Notes under the pieces: model-generated
The model's input: only the letters and a program-made list of their open reading frames with translations
Told to the model about the DNA's origin: nothing
Databases searched by the model: none
Translations under genes and position numbers: made by a program
NCBI GenBank assembly: GCA_036399775.1
Contig: DASWMJ010000018.1
Location: forward strand, 1 to 64,000
Length of the DNA: 64,000 nucleotides
Source of the DNA: JADMIH01 sp036399775
GTDB lineage: Bacteria > Chloroflexota > Chloroflexia > QHBQ01 > JADMIH01
Direction of reading: 5' to 3'
Shown here: positions 17,230-27,200 of the stretch, piece by piece
Layout: each line of letters begins with the position of its first letter
Numbering within the stretch: the stretch's first letter is position 1

Positions 17230-19118
17230 TGCCATCCTCAATGAGCCACGAACCACTTGGTCGCTACGTTGCGTCTTACCGCAACGGCTTCGGCAGGCGA
17301 CCTGCGGGACTTGAAGATGGCCCGGTCGTGCTCCGTATTGCTGATACATCATCAGGCACTATTAGTCTATCATCCCCCAGGCGTGTAGCGATGTCAGAAT
17401 GGGAACGTTCGATCTATGACCTCAGGAGAGGCGACCTCTTGTTCGTCCGTGTGAACGGAAGTGCTTCATTGGTTGGCCGATGTATTCTCGTGGACGTGGA
17501 CACCAAAGATCTGAGCTTTAATGACCACCTCATTCGTGTGCGTTTGCAAGGGGAAATCGATCCCGCTTACGTTCGGTTGATCTGTGATGCTCCGCAGATA
17601 CGTAAAGTCATCGTTGACAAAGCGTCAACATCAGCCGGGCAGCTAACAGTGAATCAGGATATTCTTGGCAACCTCGATATTCCCCTCCCGCCCCTCCCCG
17701 AACAGAAGCGAATCGCCGCCATTCTCACCGAACAAATCACTGCTATAAACTGCGCCCGCGCCGCCACCCAGGCACAGCTAAACGCCGCCCGTGCCCTCCG
17801 CTCTGTCTACATCGACCAGATTTTCAATAGAGTATTAGCTAAGTCGTGGCCTATTCGTCCCCTCGGACAAGTAGGACAAATTGGGTCTGGCATCACGCTT
17901 GGGCGCCCTGTCAGAGAAAGTCAAAGTATCTCCGTGCCCTATCTACGGGTAGCTAATGTAAAGGATGGCCACTTGGACCTCACGAGTGTTCTCACGATTG
18001 AGGCGACCGAATCCGAAATCATCAAGTGCAAGCTTCAATATGGTGATCTTTTGCTTACTGAGGGTGGAGACCCTGATAAATTGGGACGCGGGACGTTTTG
18101 GCAAGAAGAACTGCCCCTATGCGTACATCAGAATCACATCTTTCGCGTCCGCTTCGATCTAGACGTCTTCTCTCCAGAGTTTCTATCAGCGCAGATAGGC
18201 TCCCCCTATGGCAAAGCGTATTTTCTTACTCACGCGAAGCAAACAACGGGTATTGCTACCATCAATCAGAAGGTGCTTGCTAATTTTCCTCTGGTCGTGC
18301 CGCCAATAGATGAACAGCGCCGTGTGGCCCAGGAACTCGATCAAAAGACGCATACTACAGCCACAGCAATTCAAGTGCTGCAAGCGCAGCTAGACGCAAT
18401 CAACCAACTACCCGCCGCTCTACTGCGCCGCGCTTTCGGTGGGGAGCTATTGGCTCGCCCCGCCGCCGTAGCAGTACCCACAAGCACACTACCTGCCGGG
18501 ACTACAGAAGAGCAGCGCGCCGCCATCTTGGCATACATTATTCACTACAATCGCGACAAACCCGATCTTTACCGGACAATCCTAGCAAAAGACTTATACC
18601 TCTCTGAAGCTCACGCTGGTGTGCCTAAGGGTGGTGAGTATCTTCGCCTGGCCGCAGGCCCCTTCGCCACTGACTTGAGCCGCCTGGAACGTGTCGCTGC
18701 AGAGCAGAAATGGTTCAGGAAGCTTGGCCACAAGCGGAATGGTAGAGATATGGTATGGAGTTACCGGCCCGGTGCCAAGATAGCCGAAGCTCTTGGGACT
18801 GCGAAGTCCATTGCTGGCGACAGCCTCGCCACGCTTAACAACCTCCTCGACCTGCTGGCATCCCAGAACACCTGGCACACTGAAATGATCGCTACACTAT
18901 TTGCCGCTTGGAATGACTTTGTGCTTGAAGGCAACGAGCCCACTGAGGAGCAGATCGTCCGCGAGGTCCGCGAGAACTGGCATCCGAAGAAGGAGAAGTT
19001 TAGTCCTGGTAGTTTGCACGAAAAGCTCGCATGGATGCGCGAGCACGACTTGGTGCCACGAGGCCTTGGTCCTCATACCAAGTCGGCATCGGAACCCACG
19101 CGAGACGGGAGCCTCTGA
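17229..19118 (+). CDS. hsdS: type I restriction-modification, S (specificity) subunit with C-terminal extension
   Basis: This protein of about 629 residues has two target-recognition halves. The first ends in LPPLPEQKRIAAIL (about 156) and the second in VPPIDEQRRVAQEL (about 358); both are followed by the coiled-coil spacers that set the distance between half-sites. After about residue 420 comes a further 200-residue region (starting EEQRAAILAYIIHYN) that standard HsdS proteins lack; it reads as helical, winged-helix-like. The ATG at 17229 is preferred because it forms a TGATG overlap with hsdR; a GTG three bases earlier is possible. HsdS directs both HsdM and HsdR to the DNA site. Confidence 0.88.
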   Translation: MPSSMSHEPLGRYVASYRNGFGRRPAGLEDGPVVLRIADTSSGTISLSSPRRVAMSEWERSIYDLRRGDLLFVRVNGSASLVGRCILVDVDTKDLSFNDHLIRVRLQGEIDPAYVRLICDAPQIRKVIVDKASTSAGQLTVNQDILGNLDIPLPPLPEQKRIAAILTEQITAINCARAATQAQLNAARALRSVYIDQIFNRVLAKSWPIRPLGQVGQIGSGITLGRPVRESQSISVPYLRVANVKDGHLDLTSVLTIEATESEIIKCKLQYGDLLLTEGGDPDKLGRGTFWQEELPLCVHQNHIFRVRFDLDVFSPEFLSAQIGSPYGKAYFLTHAKQTTGIATINQKVLANFPLVVPPIDEQRRVAQELDQKTHTTATAIQVLQAQLDAINQLPAALLRRAFGGELLARPAAVAVPTSTLPAGTTEEQRAAILAYIIHYNRDKPDLYRTILAKDLYLSEAHAGVPKGGEYLRLAAGPFATDLSRLERVAAEQKWFRKLGHKRNGRDMVWSYRPGAKIAEALGTAKSIAGDSLATLNNLLDLLASQNTWHTEMIATLFAAWNDFVLEGNEPTEEQIVREVRENWHPKKEKFSPGSLHEKLAWMREHDLVPRGLGPHTKSASEPTRDGSL

Positions 19119-19150
19119 CCCTAGTCCTGCAAGCCCAGGAGGACCGTAAT

Positions 19151-20155
19151 ATGGTAGCAAAGCACTCATCAATATGGGGCATCCGCGCAGGTAAGCATGG
19201 AGAGGCTGATACTCTCTTCCTTAAGGAAGGCTACATCGCCATTGACTGGCCCCTCGGTGATCTACGCAAGCTTGCCTCTGACCGAGATGCCTTCAAGAAG
19301 GAATATGCCGCTCATTTCCCAGATGCCTCTCCCAGTAAAATCGCCAACGCCGCCGGTCAAATATACAGATTCGCACATGAGATCAAGCAAGGCGACCTCG
19401 TTATTTACCCTTCCAAGGTTGACCACCTCATCCATATTGGCGAGGTGTCCGGGCCTTATACCCACCACTCCGCCGCCAACGGGAACTTTGCTCATCGCCG
19501 CCCCGTCAAGTGGCATAAGCACATCCCGCGTCAACAGTTCTCCCAAGGTGCGCTTTTCACATTAGGTGCTATACAGACCCTCTTCCTGATCGAAAACTAT
19601 GCCGACGAGTTCCGTTCAGCCCTGAAAGGCACACTCGCGCCGCAACCCGTACTAGACGATCCCACTGTCGCCCTCATCGCCGAGGACATCGAAGAAACTA
19701 CCCGAGACTTCATACTGAAGAGGCTCGCCCAGGAATTGAAGGGCCATCAGTTTGCTGACTTCGTCGCGCACCTGCTCGTTACGATGGGCTACCGTACTCG
19801 TGTGTCGCCTCCTGGTCCCGACGGCGGGCTTGATATCGTTGCCCACAGGGATGAGTTGGGCTTTGAGCCACCTATTATCAAGGTGCAGGTTAAAAGCACC
19901 GAGGCTAGCATCGGCAATGACATCGTACAAGCTCTTTACGGCCAGGTAGACAAGTCCGAATACGGTCTAGTAGTTACCCTAGGTACTTTCACACCTGCCG
20001 CAAAGAGCTTCGCGAGAGGGAAGAGCAATCTTCGACTCGTTGATAGATCCGAACTCGTGCTCCTTGTTTTCGAGCATTACGACCAATTTGATTCACGGTA
20101 TAAAGCTCTCTTGCCGCTCAAGAGAGTCTTTGTGCCTGTGCCGCCGGAAGAGTAG
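19151..20155 (+). CDS. Mrr-like restriction endonuclease embedded in the type I locus
   Basis: The N-terminal domain (about residues 1-140: WGIRAGKHGEADTLFLKEGY, then GDLVIYPSK) resembles the N-terminal recognition region of restriction-system proteins. The C-terminal half (about 190-335) is an Mrr-type PD-(D/E)XK nuclease, with GPDGGLDIVAH, IKVQVKS and a trailing LVVTLGTFT strand. Residues D, (Q)VK and the family spacing are present. The start at 19151 has a strong AGGAGG Shine-Dalgarno and follows hsdS by 32 bases; an earlier in-frame start would overlap hsdS by 88 bases. Mrr enzymes usually cut modified DNA, so this may complement the type I enzyme. Confidence 0.82.
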   Translation: MVAKHSSIWGIRAGKHGEADTLFLKEGYIAIDWPLGDLRKLASDRDAFKKEYAAHFPDASPSKIANAAGQIYRFAHEIKQGDLVIYPSKVDHLIHIGEVSGPYTHHSAANGNFAHRRPVKWHKHIPRQQFSQGALFTLGAIQTLFLIENYADEFRSALKGTLAPQPVLDDPTVALIAEDIEETTRDFILKRLAQELKGHQFADFVAHLLVTMGYRTRVSPPGPDGGLDIVAHRDELGFEPPIIKVQVKSTEASIGNDIVQALYGQVDKSEYGLVVTLGTFTPAAKSFARGKSNLRLVDRSELVLLVFEHYDQFDSRYKALLPLKRVFVPVPPEE

Positions 20156-20222
20156 CCAACCTTAATAGTTAGCCTGTTACTAATACAGGGGTAATTCCGA
20201 CATCTCTCCCACAACCACTGGC

Positions 20223-20360
20223 GTCAGCATTAACGCGATTCGCTCTATCGCCCATGTAATCAAAAACCTTTGCCAGATCTGCCGCTCATCTAAAGTTGTG
20301 GGCACCTTCCAGTACATCCCAGAGCTTGCCTGGCTAGACTTCATTTTCGCAGGACCGTAG
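20223..20360 (+). pseudogene. relic of an hsdM N-terminus
   Basis: Reading the plus strand in this frame gives SIAHVIKNLCQICRSSKV, then FQYIPELAW, then a stop. The intact hsdM further on has SVNQVIKNVCDILRRSNV, then IQYVPELTW, at its N-terminus. The match is clear in protein but only moderate in DNA, so this is a fragment of a divergent second hsdM, not a fresh copy. It has no start codon. It implies that the original hsdM was lost and the HEPN-hsdM pair took its place. Confidence 0.8.
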
Positions 20361-20368
20361 GCACTATC

Positions 20369-21379
20369 ATGAATCCAAGTACGGGTCAAATGAATCTCAG
20401 GTTGAGCCTGTTTATTGATGGTCTCACTGTTGCGCAGAGCTACGAGGGGCGATCCCTGGCTGTTGAGACCACCGAGTTCACGTCAAGTGGTCAGGTGTTG
20501 CCTTGTCTGCATCTTGACTATTCCGTCGCAGTTGATCCATCCCCAACATTGCTGGGGCAGGAATACGTCAATCACATACTTACGGAAGAAGGCGATTTGC
20601 TCCTAGAAACGCTCTCCGTCTTGATTGGTGAGCCATATAGGTTACTTCTTTTCACTGCTACACTCGATGGGCAACCTGTCCGATACGAACCAGAAGCTAG
20701 CAGAATCATAAGCCTTCGGAATCATGCCAGCGATTTGGCACGTCTGCGACCTCGACCCACTAGCTTCCATGCGGCGGTGACTGACTTCACATGGACTACG
20801 CTCGAAACTGTAGTACAGGAATTCCGTGCGAGACGTACAGACGCTCTGAAGGCTCGGATTGCCCTACCGAGGCGTTGGTTTGCGCTAGGGAGCGCTGAAA
20901 TGTCCAGCCCTCAGAGGCTGTTTGCCTTCTGGCTCTCGTTCAATGCCCTCTATGCAGACCCAGATACCGATGGTGAGAAAGCCCAGATCACAACCTTCAT
21001 CAAAAAGAAACTTCCTCCTGCTGTGGCGACTCGCTATGTGCAAAACCAAAGGCAGGCACTATCGAACCTCGCTGCTTTTCCCATAACCCTCCGCAGAAGA
21101 CGCGGCCTAATACAAATTGCTGCCGATCTGGCTGCCGCACTCGCCGTAGAGCCATCTAACCCGATGGAAATAGTGGGGAAATCTTTACTGACTATATATG
21201 GTGTGCGCAGCAACCTCTTTCACGGAGAATACGATATAACGACTGCGAACCACTTTGATCAGATAACTTGGGCCGAGCTCCTTCTCTCGCCACTTGTACG
21301 TCAGCTAATAGCAGTAGAGATGCTTGGCCACGAATTGCCCCCAGGTCAGTACATTGAACACATTATGACCGGTCTGTAA
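20369..21379 (+). CDS. HEPN-domain protein (probable RNase-like defence component)
   Basis: This 336-residue protein has a beta-rich N-terminal part of unknown fold (about 1-170) and a helical C-terminal part (about 190-336). The C-terminal part contains RLFAFWLSFNALY and YGVRSNLFHGE. RSNLFH (about residues 280-285) fits the R-x4-H motif of HEPN ribonucleases, and the whole layout is like Apea-type HEPN proteins. HEPN proteins often act as toxins or RNases in phage defence. It sits between an hsdM relic and the intact hsdM, 14 bases before the latter, so it is probably co-transcribed. RNase activity is an inference from the motif. Confidence 0.65.
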   Translation: MNPSTGQMNLRLSLFIDGLTVAQSYEGRSLAVETTEFTSSGQVLPCLHLDYSVAVDPSPTLLGQEYVNHILTEEGDLLLETLSVLIGEPYRLLLFTATLDGQPVRYEPEASRIISLRNHASDLARLRPRPTSFHAAVTDFTWTTLETVVQEFRARRTDALKARIALPRRWFALGSAEMSSPQRLFAFWLSFNALYADPDTDGEKAQITTFIKKKLPPAVATRYVQNQRQALSNLAAFPITLRRRRGLIQIAADLAAALAVEPSNPMEIVGKSLLTIYGVRSNLFHGEYDITTANHFDQITWAELLLSPLVRQLIAVEMLGHELPPGQYIEHIMTGL

Positions 21380-21393
21380 TAAGGAGTCGAAAG

Positions 21394-22914
21394 TTGAACA
21401 ATAAGCCTAAAAACGGTAAACGCCTTGCCACCCAGCAGTCGGTCAATCAGGTAATAAAGAACGTCTGCGACATCCTACGCCGCTCGAACGTCTCCAGCGC
21501 TATTCAGTATGTCCCAGAACTTACCTGGATCCTCTTCCTGCGCATCTTCGACGAGCGTGAAGCTATCGAAGCCGAAGAGGCCGAGGCGGTGGGCGCAGCT
21601 TTCGCCCCTTCGATTGAGTACCCCTACCGCTGGCAGGACTGGGCTTCTCCCCGCGGCCCTAAGCGTACCGAATTACAGATGGGCACTCTTGGCGGTGTCT
21701 TCTCCTTCGTCAACGACGAATTGCTGCCCTACCTCAAGGGGCTGGAGAACCGCCCCAACGCCACTCCCCGCCAGAAGATAATCAGCGAGGCGCTCTCCGG
21801 TGTGACCCGCACGAGAGTAGATACTGAGCGAAACCTCCTCGATGTCCTCGACCGCATAGACCAGGTTCACCTCGGCGATATAGATGATACCCACATTTTC
21901 GCGCTCTCCCAAGTATATGAAGGTCTCCTCCTGCGTATGGGTGAGCGCAACTCCGATGGTGGACAGTTCTTCACCCCCCGTGAGATCATCCGCTCCATGG
22001 TGCGGGTGGTCAACCCCCGCGTCGGTGAGACTGTCTACGACCCTTGTTGCGGTACCGGCGGCTTCCTCGCGCAATGTTACGAGTACATGTACGCAGCGCT
22101 CAAGCCTGGGGATGGCCCCGACCGGGTTGAGACCCTCAAGCGCCACACCTTCTACGGACGTGAGAAAGAGGACCTGGTGTACCCTATTGCCCTAGCCAAT
22201 CTCGTGCTCCACGGTATAGATGAGCCTCACATCTGGCACGGCAACACCCTTACAGGACAAGAAAGCTACGGCGGCCTCTTTGCGGGAGCGCCCAACCAGT
22301 ATAAGGTCATCCTCACCAATCCACCTTTCGGAGGCAAAGAAGGGCTGGATGCACAGACACGCTTCGCCTACAAGACCGGAGCCACCCAGGTCCTCTTCCT
22401 CCAGCACGTGATTGACAGCCTGGCTCATGAGGGGCGTTGTGGCATAGTGGTTGACGAGGGCCTTCTCTTCCGCACTAATGAGACCGCATTCGTCCAAACA
22501 AAGCGCAAGCTACTCGATGAATGTGATCTCTACTGTGTCGTGAGCCTTCCAGGAGGCGTGTTCACCGCTGCCGGGGCGGGCGTAAAGACCAACCTACTCT
22601 TCTTCACCAAAGGCCGCCCCACCGAGCAGACCTGGTATTATGATCTCTCCGACCTCAAGGTGGGCAAGAACACACCCTTTACCATGGATAAGTTAGAGGA
22701 CTTCTTCCGCCTCTTCCCTGAACGCGGCAACAGCGCCCGCAGTTGGACCGTTCCACGCGCCGACATTGAAGCTAAGAATTACGACCTCAAGGCCGTCAAT
22801 CCCACGGCAAAAGCAGAAGGCGACACTCGCACCCCTGAGGAGTTACTGGACATTATCGAGGCCAAAGGCAGGGAAGTTGCGGAGGCGCTGGCCGCCCTGC
22901 GAGCACTTAGGTGA
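21394..22914 (+). CDS. hsdM: type I restriction-modification, M (adenine methyltransferase) subunit
   Basis: This 506-residue protein has an HsdM N-terminal helical domain (about 10-150) and an N6-adenine methyltransferase domain. The latter has SAM-binding VYDPCCGTGGFL (about 211-222) and catalytic NPPFGGKEG (about 309). The start is TTG, chosen because AAGGAG lies at the right distance. It protects host DNA at the HsdS site and joins HsdS and HsdR in the restriction complex. It is unusual in being last and separated from hsdR-hsdS by two other genes and a relic of another hsdM. Confidence 0.92.
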   Translation: MNNKPKNGKRLATQQSVNQVIKNVCDILRRSNVSSAIQYVPELTWILFLRIFDEREAIEAEEAEAVGAAFAPSIEYPYRWQDWASPRGPKRTELQMGTLGGVFSFVNDELLPYLKGLENRPNATPRQKIISEALSGVTRTRVDTERNLLDVLDRIDQVHLGDIDDTHIFALSQVYEGLLLRMGERNSDGGQFFTPREIIRSMVRVVNPRVGETVYDPCCGTGGFLAQCYEYMYAALKPGDGPDRVETLKRHTFYGREKEDLVYPIALANLVLHGIDEPHIWHGNTLTGQESYGGLFAGAPNQYKVILTNPPFGGKEGLDAQTRFAYKTGATQVLFLQHVIDSLAHEGRCGIVVDEGLLFRTNETAFVQTKRKLLDECDLYCVVSLPGGVFTAAGAGVKTNLLFFTKGRPTEQTWYYDLSDLKVGKNTPFTMDKLEDFFRLFPERGNSARSWTVPRADIEAKNYDLKAVNPTAKAEGDTRTPEELLDIIEAKGREVAEALAALRALR

Positions 22915-23026
22915 ACAGCGGCGCCAGATAATTGATTGTTACCCGGTTATACCGGAACGTAAGTTGCAATTGCAACGGCGTAGAAGGTCAATTAGCCACA
23001 ATATAATTCTAGGGCGTATCTGCAAA

Positions 23027-23560
23027 CTATAACCAGAGGAGGATAGCGGCGATGAAGAGGAAGGCTTTGTAGTTGGCAGCACGCTTGTCGTAGCGAGTGG
23101 CTATCCTGCGGTACTGCTTCAGCCGGTTGATTAGCCTCTCTACCCTGTTACGTTTGCGGTACGCCTCCTTGTCGAAGCGGCCTCTGTGCTTCTCATTACT
23201 CTTACGTGGAATGGTGATGCCAATGCCTCGTTTAGCTAAATACCCACGTATCCGCTTGGAGGAGTATGCTTTGTCGGCAGCTATACGGTGCGGTAAGCGC
23301 CTGGGTCTGCCTCTACCCGCACGCTTGATGGCTCCTCCCTCCATCAACGTCTCGAACATCGTGGACTCGTGGGCTTCTCCGGGTGTTAGCTCAAACACTA
23401 CAGGCTTACCTTTGCCTTCACACCGCACGTGTATCTTGGTGGAGAACCCTCCCTGGCTGCGGCCTAAGGCTTCGCTTTCAGGTCCAGATGCTGGCTCGCC
23501 TGGTTTTGGGTCCCCCTGCCCCCCGCTACGCTCATGCCCCAGCAGCGTGCTGGTGAGCAC
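23027..23560 (-). CDS. IS5-family transposase, C-terminal part (OrfB)
   Basis: This 177-residue protein continues the DDE domain: LGRSQGGFSTKIH, VFELTPGEAHES, then DKAYSSKRIRGYL with the second catalytic Asp (IAADKAYSS). It ends in RVERLINRLKQYRRIATRYDK, which carries the catalytic Glu and the Y-(2)-R-(3)-E-(6)-K-type helix. It overlaps OrfA by 29 bases in a +1 relative frame. Together the two frames make one transposase of normal length. Confidence 0.88.
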   Translation of the reverse strand: MLTSTLLGHERSGGQGDPKPGEPASGPESEALGRSQGGFSTKIHVRCEGKGKPVVFELTPGEAHESTMFETLMEGGAIKRAGRGRPRRLPHRIAADKAYSSKRIRGYLAKRGIGITIPRKSNEKHRGRFDKEAYRKRNRVERLINRLKQYRRIATRYDKRAANYKAFLFIAAILLWL

Positions 23561-23891
23561 GCACGATGGAGCTATCTGCGAAGTGGATTTCCCACTCTAC
23601 CTGACCTTTGGTATCAGCGTCCTTCTGTACCTCAGCAAGGATTCGGTCCCAGATACCAGCCTTACGCCATCGGTAGAAGCGAGAGGACACCGTTTTATAC
23701 GAACCGTATCGCTCTGGCAAGTCCTCCCAAGGAGCGCCTGTTCTCATGACCCACAGCATGCCGTTGATGACGGTACGGTGGTCTTTGCTTGGCCTGCCTG
23801 TATGCGGTTTCTGTGGTGGGAGCAGCGGTCGTAGGCGCTCCCATTGTGCATCGGTTAGCTCATGTCGTCGGGGTGGTGTTTTTGGACTCAT
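23532..23891 (-). CDS. IS5-family transposase, N-terminal part (OrfA)
   Basis: This 119-residue protein has the DUF4096-type N-terminal region (LTDAQWERLRPLLPP, then GRPSKDHRTVINGMLWV, then GAPWEDLPERYG). It ends in FADSSIVRAHQHAAGA, which contains the first catalytic Asp of the DDE triad. The frame stops at TGA, while the homologous sequence goes on in the overlapping frame. I see no A-rich slippery heptamer, so either frameshifting uses another signal or a point indel has split the gene. Confidence 0.88.
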   Translation of the reverse strand: MSPKTPPRRHELTDAQWERLRPLLPPQKPHTGRPSKDHRTVINGMLWVMRTGAPWEDLPERYGSYKTVSSRFYRWRKAGIWDRILAEVQKDADTKGQVEWEIHFADSSIVRAHQHAAGA

Positions 23892-24144
23892 GAGCCTATT
23901 TTACCAACTTTCAGAGTTTGCGGATACGCCCTAGTGTGCCTTATGCTTGGCAGAAATATAACACACTAAGTTCTGTGCCTTGCCTCCCACTCATCGGTGA
24001 ACTCCACAATAATACCAGTGACGTACCCAAGGAGCTTCAATTATAATCCCATCTTCGAAGAGCTAACATCACAAAAGGCACCATAACAATTGAATACGTC
24101 TTTCCCATTTCGGACCAACTTTCAGAGATTGGTTGACAAACCTC

Positions 24145-24176
24145 TTGACTTGAACATATGTTCTATATTATATAGT
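24145..24176 (+). promoter_or_regulatory. dnaE2 promoter region with LexA-like SOS operator
   Basis: The perfect palindrome GAACATATGTTC (24152-24163) fits the GAAC-N4-GTTC LexA box of Gram-positive-type bacteria. It lies directly after TTGACT (24145-24150, -35-like) and overlaps the -10 area (TATATTATATAGT, 24164-24176), where LexA would block RNA polymerase. The start codon is 66 bases downstream. DnaE2-type polymerases are regular SOS genes, so function and site agree. Confidence 0.7.
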
Positions 24177-24229
24177 GCATACGAAGGGATTCTGTTCTCT
24201 CTTCCTTCACTCAGTCAAGAGGCATCCGC

Positions 24230-27200
24230 ATGGGTTTTATCCATCTTCATTGCCACTCCGCATACTCACTCTTTGAGGGTACTGCCACACCTCAGACGCT
24301 CATCAGTATGGCAAAGCGCCTCAAGATGCCAGCCCTTGCACTCACTGACCGTAACAATCTTTATGGTGCGGTACATTTCTATACCCTGGCTCAGAAGGCG
24401 GGCGTCAAACCTATCATCGGCATGGAGGTTGACCTCGATGATGGCTCCAATCTGGTGTTGCTGGCTCGCAACCTCGACGGCTATAAAAATCTGTGCCACC
24501 TGGCTACTGTGTTGCGGTTGCATTCCGACCCTGAAGCCTTCGCACCTGCCGGTTTCGATGCAGATGCAGATGAAGATGGGGAGGACGAAGAGATACTGCC
24601 CTGGGAGGACGGGGTGTGGGGCGTGCCGGTGTTCGGTGAAACCCATAAGCTCACCTCTATTGCGACATCTCGCCCTCCCAAAGAGGCTCGCCTGCCACGC
24701 GAGCTGATCCTATCAGGCCGTCATGTCAGGGGCCTTATCGCTCTTTCGGGTGGCAGGCGTGGCCTGGTCAACTCCCTGGTAGCCCAGGGCAATCTCCCCC
24801 AGGCAGCCAAAGCTGCGGGCATGCTCCTCTCTGCCTTTGGCGAGGGGAACGTATTTGTCGAGTTGCAGGCTGCGGGCGCAGAGGACATGCCTCTCGTACA
24901 TGCCCTGGCCGACCTCGCGAGCAGCCTTAGCATTCCCATCGTGGCTACCAACGACGTGCTTTACGCTACCCCCGACGATGCGCGTACAGCCCTAGCGCCC
25001 GCGGCAGCCCGCACTGGCTCTTCCCTGTTCAGAGGGACGGAGAATGGCAGCAGTTTCCCTAACGATAACGGCAACGGCGAGTTACAAGAAGAGGTTGGAA
25101 GCGAGCGGTACTTCAAGAGCGCCGAGCAGATGGCCGACCTGTTCCGGGATTATCCCCAGGCTATCGCCAATACTCACTTTATCGCAGGGGAGTGCAACGT
25201 AGAACTGCCCACCAACAAGCCCCTCCTACCCACCATAGGTCTGCGAGGGGCGGAGACCGCTTACTCCCGGTTGTGGAAACTGGCTTTCGCGGGGGCCACC
25301 CGGCGTTACCGCCCCCTCACTGAGCCGGTAACCGCGCGCCTCAAGCACGAACTGGAAATCATAGAACGGCTGGGCTTCTCCGCCTATTTCCTGGCGGTCT
25401 ACGAAATCACCCGCTTTGCTCATGCCCGCGACATTCCCACTATGGCGCGTGGCTCGGCCGCCAGTAGCCTGGTCGCCTACGTGCTCGGCATCAGCCAGGT
25501 GGACCCTCTGGCACACGATCTCCTCTTCGAGAGGTTTCTCAATACTGAGAGGGCCGAATTTGAAATGCCCGACATAGACATCGATCTATGCTGGCGCAGG
25601 CGGGACGAGGTGCTGCGCTTCGTCTACGACAACTTCGGACACGGCAACGTAGCCATAGTGGGCACGCACATAACATTTCGTCCACGCTCAGCCTGGCGTG
25701 AGGCGGCTAAAGTATTCGGCGTAGGTAAGCATCGCACAAGCTACATAGCCTCTCGGCTCAATGACGTAGTTGACATACTGCCCGGAGAGGAGCCACTCGA
25801 TGGGACAGATACTGGTGTGGCAGAGGCAGACGCTGACGATTACCGCTCTGAGGACGAAGCCGCGCCAGACCTGAAGCTGCGTGACGCGAGGGAGCGGGAA
25901 GCCTACAAGCTGGCCGGGGAGATAAAGGGCCTGCCCAGGCACGCTGGGATGCACTGCGGGGGCGTGGTGATAACCCCTGGTCACATCCCCATAGCCGACC
26001 TCATCCCCCTACAAAGGGCGGCGCGAGACCCCGCTCTGGCTATCTCGCAGTATGACAAGGACGCTATCGAGCGCCTCGGCCTGGTAAAGATGGACCTGCT
26101 GGGCAGCCGGGCGCTCACCGCCCTCGTGGATGCGCTGAGGGCATCTGGCCTGGCGCAGGGCGAGGGCAGGGGTGACGTGAGCCAATCGTTGGAGGCTATC
26201 CCTTTTGACGACCAGGCTACCTACCGCATGATGGCCCAGGGGGAGACACTGGGATGCTTTCAATTGGAGTCGCCAGGCATGAGAGGGTTGCTCAAATGGT
26301 TGCGTCCCAAGAGTATGGCTGACGTTGCGGCCTCCATCAGCCTGTTTCGCCCCGGGCCGTTAGAGGGAGGTTTCTTAGAGAGGTTCATGCGTAGGCACCT
26401 CGGCCAGGAGGAAGTGAGCTACCCGCACCCCTCGATGGAGGGTATCCTGCGGGAGACAAAGGGCATCATTCTCTACCAGGAGCAGTTCCTCCGGCTGGCG
26501 CACGAATTGGCGGGACTTGGGCTGGGAGAGGCCGAGAGGCTACGTAAAGAGATCGGCAAGGCCAGGACGCCGGAGGAGCGAGCGAGCATCGGCGCAGCGT
26601 TCGTGGCAGGGAGCATCGAGCGCGGGATAGACCAGTTACAGGCAGAGAAAGTGTGGGAGGTGGTGGCCGGGTACAGTGGGTTCGGTTTCTGCAAGGCGCA
26701 TGCCGCCTCGTACGCGCTCACAGCTTACCGCTCGGTCTTCATTAAAGCCTATTATCCGGCAGAGTTCATGGCTGCGGTCGTCAACAACGGTGGTGGATAC
26801 TACGGTCCTGCCGTCTACCTGGAGGATGCCCGCAGGCTGCGCGTCACGCTCCTACCGCCCGACGTAAACCTGAGCGGGGCGTGGTGCGAGGTGCAGCCCC
26901 GCACTCGTGCCATACGCCTGGGCCTCCAGTTTATCAAAGGCTTATCAGAGCGTACCATCGCCGCCCTGGCATCTGAGAGGCGTAGTGAGGGTCATTTCGC
27001 CTCGCTCCCTGACCTCCTGGCGCGTGTAGATATGAGCGCACGAGAGGTAGAAGCGCTGGTCAAGGTGGGGGCTTGCGATAGTCTCGGCATGGAGGGTGTA
27101 CCCTCCTTGACACCCCTCCTGGGAGAGGTGGGCGAGGCAGTCGGCGCGGTCTATTCTGGTAAGCTGAACCGCAAGCAGATGATGTGGCTGCTACCTTCGC

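Larger units (their letters stand above)
23012..23931 (-). mobile_element. IS5-type insertion sequence (IS427-like), 920 bp
   Basis: Terminal inverted repeats GGGCGTATCTGCAAACT (23012-23028) and AGTTTGCGGATACGCCC (23915-23931) match in 16 of 17 positions. The element is flanked by TA on both sides (23010-23011 and 23932-23933), the target duplication usual for this group. Two overlapping minus-strand frames encode the transposase. A lone copy of a very similar end lies at 27896. Confidence 0.9.

Noticed and set aside
24114..24128. 14-base match to the inner side of the IS5 right end (ACCAACTTTCAGAG)
   Set aside because: Several 14-base matches between random places are expected in a window of this size, and the terminal repeat itself is missing here.
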